Assembly: GCA_030522415.1 (NCBI GenBank)
Contig: CM060106.1
Span: 61,422,533 to 61,486,532 of the forward strand
DNA length: 64,000 bases
From: Channallabes apus
Lineage: Eukaryota; Chordata; Actinopteri; Siluriformes; Clariidae
Direction: 5' to 3'
Below, piece after piece: positions 52,670-63,430 of this stretch; position 1 is the first letter of the stretch; each line of letters starts with the position of its first letter. Under the pieces are notes generated by a model. That model saw nothing but the letters and a program-made list of their open reading frames with translations, was not told where the DNA came from and searched no databases. The position numbers were made by a program, and so were the translations under genes.

Positions 52670-52809
52670 GATTGCCTTTTGTGCCTAAAAAGGATAGCAG
52701 AGAAGACGTGTAATTCTACATATGTTAAGAAAATACGACAAAAAACTCATATTAAGTGTAATTAAATTACATTATTTTCAATTTGCCTCTTGAGTCTCTT
52801 TGTCCTTCA

Positions 52810-54401
52810 CACTGTAAAAAATAAATCCTGAAAATAGTTGTTGGAAAAAAGAAATATATGTTGGGCTAATATAATGCTGGTGTCAAAAAAGAAAAATATG
52901 TTTTCTCAATGATTGTATAAATTTCATTACTCAACTACGAAAGTTTCATCAAGGCAATGAGTATAACTGTGTTCATGAAACATTTAACTGCACACAAACA
53001 ATTTTATGTTGGACGAACAAGAGGGACCTCTGCGCATGCGCAAACGCGTTCTTCCAGAATTTTCGAACTTCCCGCTATTTCCTGCCGAAATGGTGAGTAC
53101 TTCATGGAAACTAACTGTCCTGCAAAGTAATCAGCAATTTTAGCTTTATAACATATATATTATCCAGCAGCAAGCTTTAGAACATTATATTTTCGAGTGT
53201 TTATGTATATAATTTGGAGTGTTACAGTAGTTATCTGGCAATGCACTCGTTTCAGCTCCTAACGCATTTTTTTTTTCCAGATGGTATGTACATTGACATT
53301 AATGTTAATCTATGAAACCGCTAAAGTTTACTTACGTTACATACATTTTAATCATTTTAATGACTGATAATTTCAAAGGCTATTTGAAAAAGACGGCGCG
53401 TTAGTGCGCCACTGAGGGAGCTTAATGTTCTCACTTCATCATTCATTAACCTTATAGTGTCTGAAAACGGTTATAATGGCTAAACGGACATTTTTTGTCT
53501 AGGATTTTTTAATTATTGGCACATTTCACTATGGTTGTTTTATGGTTTTGAACTACAAACGGTAACTTAATTAGTTATTCATATATTTTTCTTTTTGTAT
53601 TTCAGGTATTAGGGAGAATATCTGGGAAACACTGCTTACTGCATCTGCAAACAATCTTGGAGCTTGGCAAAATTATTTCACAACATTTACTTATTTTTTT
53701 TTTATCTTAAACCATTTCTGAGTTAAAGCAAATATTTTATTATTTTCAAATAAGCCACTGCACGTTTTTACTGAGAAATATCAGTATGTTTTGTTCTACA
53801 AGGCAGAAGTCTATTTATCCAGTATACTGTTTTGACTGAGTGTGATATTAGTAAGCTTTGTAACATGAATGTTAAGGGCACAGTTTCATTCTTGCATTTT
53901 GGAATGTTATTTGCATATTTTGTTATAACAATGCAGCATTTGTTTATTTGTTGAAAGAGTAGCTGGATTGCACTTAATCAATGTTGATAGTCTTTAACAG
54001 GTGTTTAAAAAAATATTCAAATTTAGAGGAATGTGTCATGTTATTTGAAATGTGGCTACAGTGAATAACCTACTCAAGTAATCTTTAAGATGTTAATTTT
54101 ATAATTATGCAAGCATAATTTCCAATTCAAAATGTACCTTTCAGTCAACTTGGAACATTTAATTGACACAACATTATATTTCAATTTGAGACTGCTTGTT
54201 GGCCTAACTAGGCATGTTTATTCAGCATAGAACATTTAGTTGACAGAATGTTTTATTTCAATTTGTGTGTACATTTAGAGGTCATCAGCACAGCAAAAAC
54301 AAAATAGTTTATACAACTTAAATTGAGCCAACTAAAAATTTTAGATGCAACAGGTCACTAGAAATTTTTTAGTTGGAGTAGCAAGAATTTTTTTTACAGT
54401 G
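52810..54401. mobile_element. 1.6 kb transposon with CACTGTAAAAAA ends and CA target duplication
   Basis: Begins CACTGTAAAAAA and ends TTTTTTACAGTG, with CA on both sides. The duplicate unit at 54545-56045 has the uninterrupted site (CTTCAGACC), so the ends are exact. The interior carries an NRF-1 palindrome, an ATG followed by a GTGAGT donor near 53090, and no long frame. Confidence 0.8.
53031..53042. promoter_or_regulatory. NRF-1-type palindrome inside the transposon
   Basis: TGCGCATGCGCA lies about 50 bp upstream of an ATG followed by a splice-donor-like GTGAGT on the plus strand. Confidence 0.45.
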
Positions 54402-54544
54402 CAGACCTCTAATGAAATGTGGTAAAGGAGAGGTATGTTTATATTATGTAAATAAAATTTTTCAAAATAATAATTGCTATGCCTTTAAAATAAAAAAATT
54501 GACTGATTCTTATTAAACATACAAAAAAAATAAATAAAAGCTTC

Positions 54545-56045
54545 TCATAATAACCCCTGTCTGCAGCCTGCAGATCGGGGCGGGGCTGAATCTGGGGCGG
54601 GGCTGCACGTGTCGCCCCGCCCACATGGTTTCTCATTGGTTGTAAGGAAAGTCATGACGGGCGTGCAACGTTCCTCCCACAACTCCTCTCATTGGTTAGT
54701 GAAATTGATTGAAGTCGCTGCCACGATAAACAGGAAATGCCGTTGGAAACAGTATTTAGGAATTATACATTTTATACAAACGCTGAAATGTTTATTTATT
54801 CAGCTTTCAAATGCATATAAAACTCAGTTAAGTTTTTTTTTTAATGTACGCTTATGACTGGTTTGTGGATGAAGGTTACATAAATTTACAAACAAGACTT
54901 CCGCTGTTTAGTTTCCCATTTCTGGCAACCCGTGACTAAAAATTAAAATGTCAATCAATCGAGTTTATTTACAGCCCTTTTTTTTTAAATATTATTAATA
55001 AAATACATAAATGTGGAATATTCTCAGCAAAAGTATCCACTATCCATATGTTATTAAATTAATAAATAGAAAAGGGTTGTTAAACATTTATAAATACAAA
55101 CATTTATGACACATGAATGAATTTCACTGTTATTTATTTATTTATACAGTTCACAGTTATTTCTGATAGAGGAGAAAGCAGGTATTTATACATCTCTCTG
55201 TGGTCAAGCATTAATTCTCCCTCCCAATCTAATAATGGCAGGTGAAACAGCAGTCTGGCTCCTCTGTGACATCATAAAATCCTCTGAGGCAAACACGTTT
55301 CCCATTTCCGTAATAACCCAAGCAGGTCGTGAATAACATTTTACACATTTTGCATTCTTTAATTTCAAAAGGCACTCGTAATTCAGCCCTTGATGTTTCA
55401 CTCCATATTTTTTCCAGTTCACAACACCTGTAGTCAAAAACACACACACAAAGCAGAAGTCATCTAGGATTGTTAGCCATGATACAGCTTTAAAAATACA
55501 ATAAGCAAAATTACATTAAAAAAGGACAGATGCTTACTGTCAAACCATGCATAGTGTGCCTTCTGTCTGAACTGCGTCCTGTTCACAACTGCACTAAAGC
55601 AACTGCAAGTAAGCGAAAGATTCATGTAGGCAGCATCTCCATCCTGTAGCACTACTTCCAACATCTCCAGGGGGAACTGGAAAGTATATGGAATAGTTTT
55701 AAGCCTTCATTTGCTTAAATGAAACAGGACAGTATTACAGCACTTAAGAGACTTACATCCAAAAGTTGCAACTCAGGAGTCATGATTGCCTTTTGTGCCT
55801 AAAAAGGATAGCAGAGAAGACGTGTAATTCTACATATGTTAAGAAAATACGACAAAAAAGTCATATTAAGTGTAATTAAATTACATTATTTTCAATTTGC
55901 CTCTTGAGTCTCTTTGTTCTTCAGACCTCTAATGAAATGTAGTAAAGGAGACGTATGTTTATATTATGTAAATAAAAGTTTTCAAAATAATAAGTGCTAT
56001 GCCTTTAAAATAAAAAAATTGACTGATTCTTATTAAACATACAAA
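54545..56045. repeat. Segmental duplication unit, copy 2
   Basis: Nearly identical to copy 1 over its full length apart from the transposon insertion, a few substitutions and small indels. Direct orientation. Confidence 0.88.
55229..55783 (-). pseudogene. F-box-like protein gene, copy 2
   Basis: Exons 55783-55757, 55676-55538 and 55427-55229, parallel to copy 1. Exon 2 keeps AHYAWFD and the exon 3 junction gives SVVNWKKYG, closer to what the family should read. The same frame conflict before the Cys-rich end occurs near 55403, so both copies share the defect. Otherwise described as for copy 1. Confidence 0.55.
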
Positions 56046-57196
56046 AGTTCCTCTCGTTGTGCTTTTGTTCATGACCCTAAATAGATTACAAACTGAAGCG
56101 ATTGTTACATATCGCAATATGTACATTTACAATACTTGAATAATTGTTATTATATTGCACAGGCCTAGTATATATAATGTAAAAGCGACACCTCAGCAAA
56201 AAGTTTAGTGTTAGTTCATAAAATGTAGAGAAATAAACCTTAAGGTGAAATTCTCCAAAAGAAGCAAACACCACTTCCTAATACCAGGCATGTCTGTCTG
56301 AGGGGAAAAAATTATACTTTCTAATTACTTTCTATTTATATGGCAAATATACATTAGAGTTTTTACTCACCTCTGTAAAATCAAAGTCCCCTGCGGTTGT
56401 AGAACATTAGTTCTATACTGGATCAAAATCTAGTAAAAAAAAACCCATCAGCTCTATAAACTTACCATCAGAACAATGATTCAAGATTCAAAGAACTTTA
56501 TTAATCCCAGAGGGAAATTGTAATAAACAACAGACAAGTGATGAAGGTGGGATGCCACAGTTGTTGCTGAAATGTTGTCGTGGACGGCCACAATCTACCT
56601 TGAAAAATAAATTATTTTAAATGCTTTTACATTTATTTATTCCAATGATTATTGGTACCATATCGTTGAAGTGTTCATACTTTAAAATCAGACATACTGT
56701 ACACTGACGTACTTAAAAATCCTGCACAGAGCATTACTGGCTGGTTTGGCACTGTAGTAAACAAACTAAAGTGACAAAAGCTAAACTGTTAAACTCACCA
56801 TCATGGTGCACTGCCAACTGGAACTGTTTTTTGCCACTGTTGGGTCTTTGAGTCCCTTAACCCTAAACTGCTCAGATGTGTAATGAGATAAAAAAGAAAA
56901 TGTAAGTCGCTCTGGATCTGCCAAATGCCTAAATGTAAATGTATGTGCAGAAAGGGCAATTGCTGCAGTAGTCTTTTAAATACTGCTCACACTGTCCCTT
57001 ATTGCGTAATACTGTTTTGTGCATGTTTGCATAGATCATTGGTTTTAGTATCAAATTATTTAAATTGTGCTGTAGAAGTCATTTTTAATGTAGTGATTTT
57101 AACTTGTACTTTAAAAGAGCCAAATGTTAGGATTTGTTTCTGTGAGTAAAATGATTCAGCACAAGGTGCATGAAAGGACGGCTTGTTTTCTATATA
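56046..57196. other. Intergenic with a SINE tail fragment
   Basis: At 56494-56520 is the tail 'ctttattaatcccagaggga', shared with the SINE at 17180-17420. The rest is AT-rich with no gene seen. Confidence 0.5.
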
Positions 57197-57497
57197 CAGT
57201 GGCTTGCAAAAGTATTCGGCCCCCTTGAACTTTTCCACATTTTGTCACATTACAGCCACAAACATGAATCAATTTTATTGGAATTCCAGGTGAAAGACCA
57301 ATACAAAGTGGTGTACACGTGAGAAGTGGAACGAAAATCATACATGATTCCAAACATTTTTTACAAATAAATAAAAAGTGGGGTGTGTGTAATTATTCAG
57401 CCCCCTGAGTCAATAAAATTTTATGGCAATGTTTGTGGCTGGAATGTGACAAAATGTGGAAAAGTTCAAGGGGGCCGAATACTTTTGCAAGCCACTG
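57197..57497. mobile_element. Internally deleted Tc1 derivative
   Basis: Same ends as the transposon at 29380-30944 (CAGTGGCTTGCAAAAGTATT and its inverse), TA flanks, only 301 bp and no transposase. Confidence 0.9.
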
Positions 57498-57507
57498 TAC
57501 ATAAATA

Positions 57508-58106
57508 AATAACAGTGAAATTCATTAATGTGTCATCATAATTCATTCATGTGTCATAAATGTTTGTATTTATAAATGTTTAACAACCCTTTTATATTTA
57601 TTAATTTAATAACATATGGATAGTGGATACTTTAGCTGAGAATATTCCACATTTATGTATTTTATTAATAATAATAAAAAAAAAAGCTGTAAATAAACTC
57701 GATTGATTGACATTTTAATTTATAGTCACGTGTTGCCAGAAATGGGAAACTAAACAGCGGAAGTCTTGCTTGTAAATGTTTGTAACCTTCATCCACAAAC
57801 CAGTCATAAGCGTACATTAAAAAAAAACTTAACTGAGATTTTTACGCATTTGAAAGCTGAATAAATAAACATTTCAGCGTTTGTATAAAATGTATAATTC
57901 CTAAATACTGTTTCCAACGGCATTTCCTGTTTATCGTGGCATCGACTTCAATCAATTTCACTAACCAATGAGAGGAGTTGTGGGAGGAACGTTGCACGAC
58001 GTCATGACTTTACTTACAACCAATGAGAAACCATGTGGGCGGGGCGACACGTGCAGCCCCGCCCCAGATTCAGCCCCGCCCCGATCTGCAGGCTGCAGAC
58101 AGGGGC
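57508..58106. repeat. Segmental duplication unit, copy 3, inverted and partial
   Basis: The inverse of about 51438-52035 of copy 1: 3' flank of the F-box gene through to its GC-rich start ('ctgcaggctgcagacagggg'). With copy 2 it forms a long inverted repeat with a 2.4 kb spacer. Confidence 0.88.
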
Positions 58107-58111
58107 TTCTC

Positions 58112-58216
58112 CTGAGTGCCGGGGAGGAGACACACTGGAGCTGCTGGAGGCCGTGGAGAAGCTGATCAGCGCCCCCTACAGGTGATGCTGTAGCCCGCTG
58201 TTCGTACAGTTCTTTT
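58112..58216 (+). pseudogene. Duplicated exon fragment of the unnamed gene at 49788
   Basis: Identical to about 49836-49937, from 'gagtgccggggaggagacac' through the donor site to 'cgtacagttctttt'. The start codon and upstream region are not included; the inverted duplication unit lies just before it. Confidence 0.8.
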
Positions 58217-58239
58217 GATCAGAAATACATTAAAATGTT

Positions 58240-58625
58240 GCGTTTTCAATAAAAATACTATACAATACGTCTACATGCACAAATTTTGGCTATAGTTCCA
58301 GTTATGAACATTTTATAATAAACAGAATGAGCAGCTCACCGCTTAAACCTTCCAATCTGAGTCGTTGGTTCTTTTGAATCTATTGCACCTATCTATTGGT
58401 CTATGGGAGTCACGTGTTTAAAGAACGAACGACTCGAGACTTGAACTTATTGCTGAGAATCGTTCAATACTGCGTCCTGTATATAACAGAGGGAGGTTTT
58501 GCGATGCTTTGCGCATGCGCGCCCAGTAGAAAATGAAGGAATCACTCTCCGGGACGACTCGTTCATCTGAGTCATGTTAAAGATTCGTTGAAAAAGAACG
58601 AGTCGTTCCTGAGCGACCATCAGTA
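58240..58625 (-). repeat. Dispersed inverted-repeat element, copy A
   Basis: Contains 'aacagaatgagcagctcacc', 'gggagtcacgtg' and several 'aacgactcg' words. It pairs inversely with 61863-62210. The outer end 'actgatggtcgctc' (minus strand) resembles a known kind of fish hAT terminus, 'agtgatgggtcgttc'. Confidence 0.6.
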
Positions 58626-59425
58626 TTTTCCCCACACCGGGGTAAATGTGGAGCAGGAGGTAGTTAGGAGCTCATTCACACTTCCGGTTACTAACGTTTC
58701 TGTACATTAATACCTGCTGACCGGAAGTAGTGAAAACCGACACTGTGGACGTTCAGTGTTACTAGCAGAGCTGTTTGTGTTTATTAGCATCATCATAAAT
58801 GTCATCAGAAACGCAGCTCATCACGTGTGTAAGCATTTCTGTATCAACTCCTCTGTGCACTGAATACTGCTGCACACACACACACACACGAGAAGCTGAA
58901 GATAGTCAAGTACACAAAAAGATGTAAAAACGTAGGAGTCTAAATTTGAGCAATAAAGCTTTTCCACCATAGTTTTCTGCTCTAAGTTTTTATTTTCCTC
59001 AACCTTGAGGCTCATTCATGACAATTTATGCAGAAACTCAAACGTTTCAAACAGTTTAAACTCGCCGTCAACCGAAGTCTGAGCTACCGAAGGCAGCATG
59101 GATTTATGGGCGTGGAAACGGAGTGCAAACATGTGGCACTGCGCATGCGCAGATCCGCTAGTTAGCACAACTCGACGGGTAGCATGTTTGGATAGAACAC
59201 CGGCCTCGGTCATAGCTGATGCTGCAGCTTCCCGTCCACATAGCAGAAAATGTCGGATGATGTTCAAAGGCGTGCTGACCCATAAAGGTGATGTAGAAAA
59301 AAAGACAGAAAGTGTTAAAAGGAGTTTTACACGGCTATTTGAGGCGTCTGCAGAGGTACGTACAAGGCAGAAGCAGAAGCCCTACTGGAACACATGAACA
59401 CAAGAGTAACAGAAGTCAATAAAAT
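58626..59425. other. Intergenic; NRF-1-type palindrome at 59140-59151
   Basis: No recognisable gene. TGCGCATGCGCA recurs at 59140, and a GCGCATGCGC core at 58511, inside the preceding repeat. Confidence 0.45.
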
Positions 59426-59697
59426 GATGAAATAGAAAATACAGTTAAACATCTAAACCCAGGGAAAAGCACCGGAATAGACCGGCTAACAAACCAAGTG
59501 TACAAGAAATTTACAACACAGCGAATAGCGGTTTTGAAAGCAATCTATGAATAAATTTTCAACTTAGAGAAACAATGAAAACAGGAACGATAAATCTGTA
59601 GGTAAGAAAAAAGGAGATAAAGCTGATCTTAAAAACCTCAGGCCAGTCACAAAGCTTAATACACATTTTAAAGTCTTAGCAAAGTTTTACTGATTGA
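59426..59697 (+). pseudogene. L1/Tx1-like reverse transcriptase fragment
   Basis: Broken frames read KHLNPGKSTGIDRLTNQVYK and, after a stop, KGDKADLKNLRPVTKLNTHF, matching the early reverse transcriptase motifs of L1/Tx1 LINEs. Only about 90 codons remain. Confidence 0.65.
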
Positions 59698-59727
59698 ACC
59701 AATTGAAAAGAGTTTTTATCTGAAATG

Positions 59728-59990
59728 CAGTGAAACCTCGGATTGCGAGTAGCGCGGTTTGCGAGTGCTCCGCAAGACGAGCAAAATGTTAAAATAAATT
59801 TTGACTTAAATAACGAACGAGTCTTGGTTTACGAGTACCGAGTATCATGTATCGCGCATGCGGCTCTTGTTTTGACGCGGAGCGTCACGTAATTACAGCT
59901 GAGCCAATGGTTTTCTCTCTTGTGCTGCGGAATTGTGGGTAACCGTCTCCCCTGCTGGGTCTTAGTGCTCGTCGAAAAGTGTCAAATACA
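59728..59990. mobile_element. Tigger/mariner-like element end
   Basis: Starts CAGTGAAACCTCGGATTGCG and goes on 'gcgagt...gcaagacgagcaaa', a familiar type of terminal repeat. The opposite end was not found. Confidence 0.4.
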
Positions 59991-60033
59991 AATATATGTA
60001 TGATGTTTTTTTAATAACTGGTTTCAGAGAAGG

Positions 60034-60469
60034 TGTCAGGATTAACGTGTAGTAAGACGCAAGTGCAGATAAGCAAGACTAGTTTTATTAAACCAATTAC
60101 CAAAACAAACACGGGTAGTTCGTACTCAGAAGTCAGAAACAGACAACGGTCGGTCGATCTGCAAAACACACACACACTCGGAAACTCGCAATCAAAACTC
60201 GTAAACCAAAATACCAGAACAAAGTCATACACGGAAAAGCTAAAACAAATAAACACGGCTTGGTAACGTCCGGAAAAACTCACAGGAGCGTAAACTTCAC
60301 AACGTTCCTCCATTACTGGGTCCTTTTTAAGCACCTGGGTAATCGGCTGCAGGTGTGTTTAGAATTCAGGTGACATGGAACGTGTGTCTGCTGGGAGTTG
60401 TAGTCCGTTTCTGCCGCGTCTGTATGTGGATACGGTCTTGTCTGTTTTGTCTTTTCTGCTGGCCTGACA
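60034..60469. mobile_element. Probable solo LTR of a Gypsy-type retrotransposon
   Basis: Starts TGTCAGGATTAACG and ends GGCCTGACA (TG...CA), 436 bp, noncoding. No flanking duplication could be confirmed, because a LINE copy abuts the right side. Confidence 0.4.
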
Positions 60470-60473
60470 GAAT

Positions 60474-60829
60474 TCAATTCAATTCAATTCAGTTTTATTT
60501 GTATAGCGCTTTTAACAATTGACATTGTCTCAAAACAGCTTTACACAATCAAAAGAATTATTTAAGTTTGTATGGAATGTGAATGTGTATGAATCAAAAT
60601 GTTCAGCTATTCCCTGGCAAGGAAAAACTCCCTGAGATGGGAATAGGAAGAAACCTTGAGAGGAACCAGACTCGACAGGGAACCCATCCTCATCTGGGTG
60701 AAACAGATAGCAGGAAATGATCTGCATTTATACAGTGTTAAGTGTTAGGTTCAGCTATAATAGTTGATGTTAATTGATGTTATAATACTTGATGTAAAAT
60801 GGAGTCCAGTAGTTATTCGAGACTCAGAA
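60474..60829 (-). mobile_element. 5'-truncated LINE 3' end
   Basis: On the minus strand it matches 28970-29340 of the full-length LINE, including the (TTGAA)n tail, with a small internal deletion. Confidence 0.85.
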
Positions 60830-61862
60830 GGTTTTCTGGATAAAAATAATTTATAACGAGATCTTAACTTGTATTAAATGTAATGGACTTTTGACTGAAT
60901 GCTTTCCATCCACCAGATAGACAGGGACGCCCACTGTAAATAGACGGTATATACGTAATATACATCCACATATGGATTTATAAGCCAGCTAATGTGAGTA
61001 TGCTAACCGCTAGTGCTTAGCATAGGAAACTAGCTTGTTTATTAATTCATATTTGGACACATACCTGATGTAAACAATTAGCTCCATTGTTTCTGTAAAA
61101 TTCTTGTCCAAATATGGAGTTATAAGCAAGCTAATATCACTATGCTAACCCGATAGCTTACTGAAAGAGCTAATAGAAGACTATTAACGCTATTAGCCTA
61201 GCGCTAATTAGCCCTGAGCTCCTGCTCCTGTTACGGGATAATGTTACAGATGATGATTATATTGTTGTACGCAACTTATTGGACCATTCTCAAAATAAGG
61301 CACCTTGATTTTCACATCAAATGCTAAATGTACAGAGGTGTTCCTGAAAAGAGCAGAGGTGTTCCTGAAAGTTCTCACTCACCTTCTGCTCAGGATGTAA
61401 AGCTCGTGCCACGGAGCTGATTGTTTACATCAGTGTGTTTAATGGTCTAAATGAGATGATATTCCTTTTAATGATTGACATTTACACTCGGCTCTGCATT
61501 TTCCCCAAACACTCCAATAGTATTAGCACTGCTACAAAGCTCTAAAGCTACTGTTTACTGCTCTAAACAGCAACGTCCAACTCATTTCACATGTAGTATC
61601 TGGTAAGTGTTGCAGATTCACAATGATCACGCTATAATTCACTGTATATTCCACCATGATAAGTCCTGGAGCTGCACCGGCATGGTTCTGTGTTCACCGT
61701 GTCCTCGTCAGCCTCCGAATCCCATAGTGCCTTGCGCATTAGCTTTAGCATTTAGCTCACAACTTAAATGAGAAAGAGAGCTGCGCATACACGGAAAAAA
61801 ACCAGCACACACAAGGGAAAAATCTTACATATATACTGGAGAGATGCTTTGACCTTCTGGAC
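60830..61862. other. Intergenic, no gene seen
   Basis: AT-rich sequence with scattered 'gctaac/gttagc' words near 61000-61210. No frame or repeat end was recognised. Confidence 0.5.
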
Positions 61863-62210
61863 TAGTGATGGGTCGTTGATGAACGATTTGTTCTGTTTGA
61901 ACGAGTCTTTAACGTGCCTCAGAAGAACGAGTATCTCGGAGAGTGATAGTGAACCTCCGTAGGTTATGTACAGGACACAGAAATAAGTCGTCACCTTCGA
62001 GTCTTTTGGTCCGAATCGTTCGTTCTTTTGTCACGTGACTCCCATAGACGCTATGCGGTGCAATAGATTCAAAAGAACCAACGACTCGGACCAGAAGATA
62101 CAGTATGATGGTGAGCTGCTCGTTCTGTTTATTATAATATGTCCTTAGCTGCCTTGTAATATTTACTGGAATTAGAGCCAAAATTTGTGTGTGTGGACGT
62201 GTTGGGGGTC
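61863..62210 (+). mobile_element. Dispersed element with 'tagtgatgggtcgtt' end, copy B
   Basis: Starts TAGTGATGGGTCGTTGATGA, holds 'aacgagtctttaac' and 'tcacgtgactcccatag', and pairs inversely with 58240-58625. No coding frame. Confidence 0.6.
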
Positions 62211-62640
62211 TTTTTTTCGTCCTTTGCTGATGTGAGGTCTCTTTAAATGATTTTAATATGTTGGTTTAAAGAAACCATTTATGAACTAAAATGACAAAGA
62301 GCTATGGACGAGATGTAAAAAATAATAATAATAATAAACATGATTTGAAATTATGATAAAATAGTAATTCTCTTTTTTCTGTAATCATATTACAAAACAG
62401 CATTAACTGAATTGAAGGTTAAAGACAGTTGCTCTACTGCTTTAAAAATTAAATAATAATAATAATAATATGATTAGTTAATTAGCAGAAATGTCTAAAG
62501 AAGGAAGAATGGGTTTTAGGCAGCACTTGGTGTTTTGGATGGTTATCGCCTGCCACCTTGTGGTCGAGTTCAAAACCCTGATGCTGGACTACAAAGCTAA
62601 AAATGGCCCAGCACCCACTTACCTCTCTGCTGTAATCACT

Positions 62641-63430
62641 AGAGGTGGGCGGAAATGCGAAATTTAGTATCGATCCGATACCAAGTAAATACAGGCCCAA
62701 TATCGCCGATCCCCATATTTATTTATATTTTTAGTTTTAGCACACAATATAAATTACATCTACAATATGATGAATTTTAGTCTATAGCCCACAATCCTAT
62801 AACAATCCTATAGTGTCCCTTATATGGTTAAATTAAACACACACACACACACTGTTATTTAGTTTTGATTAAATAACATTAATGAAGATTTAAAAATATT
62901 GTAAAAAATGGATTATTAATTTTTAGTTGTCTATTAATACATTGTTAACAAAAGACACTTTATTTGTAAAGTGTTACTATTTTTCAACACAGTTAAACTA
63001 GGGTTAGTGTAAGTATTGTTAATGTGTGGTTTATATTACCCAGGGTTACGTTTTTACAACAGCTATGGTGAAGACACTTCATGCTGAAGATCCATTATGA
63101 CTATAAACATATTGTTTCCCCAGTGTTCGCTACCTGGATATTACTGAGGCTGAAAGGACTCTGCCACTGACTTCTGGCTCGCTGCCAGGGGGCGGGGCTC
63201 TGTCTGTCTCTTTGTAGTTCCGACCTCTCTGTCATGGCGTTTATGTGTTGGTGTAAGTTGCTGGTGTTACCACAGCGAATCACCTTTTTACAGACGTCGC
63301 AATTTGCTGTGTTTTCATTCACAGCAGTAAAATACCTCCACACACACACACACACACACACAGCGCTCCGTTATTGATCTGCTCCATGATACCCAGTCAC
63401 ACACACACACACCGCGCGCGCTCTCACTCT
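62641..63430 (-). mobile_element. hAT element remnant with BED finger
   Basis: The left end 'tagaggtgggcggaaatgcg' followed by 'gtatcgatccgatacc' is of a common fish hAT type. The transposase start lies on the minus strand at 63101-63361. The catalytic region is missing. Confidence 0.55.
63101..63361 (-). pseudogene. hAT transposase N-terminal BED zinc finger
   Basis: The frame reads VWRYFTAVNENTANCDVCKK, then GNTSNLHQHI: a BED-type finger with its CxxC pair and a His pair, and the aromatic W/F start. The rest of the transposase is absent, and the coding strand begins at a CA microsatellite. Confidence 0.7.

Larger units (their letters stand above)
51438..54535. repeat. Segmental duplication unit, copy 1 (with insertion)
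   Basis: Starts 'ccctgtctgcagcctgcag' with GC boxes and a CCAAT box, holds an F-box-like gene on the minus strand, and ends 'gattcttattaaacatac'. A 1592-bp transposon at 52810-54401 splits it. Confidence 0.85.

Noticed and set aside
59016..59397. Overlapping frames of about 80-100 residues on both strands near 59.1-59.4 kb
   Set aside because: No recognisable motif, no splice support, and repeats on both sides.
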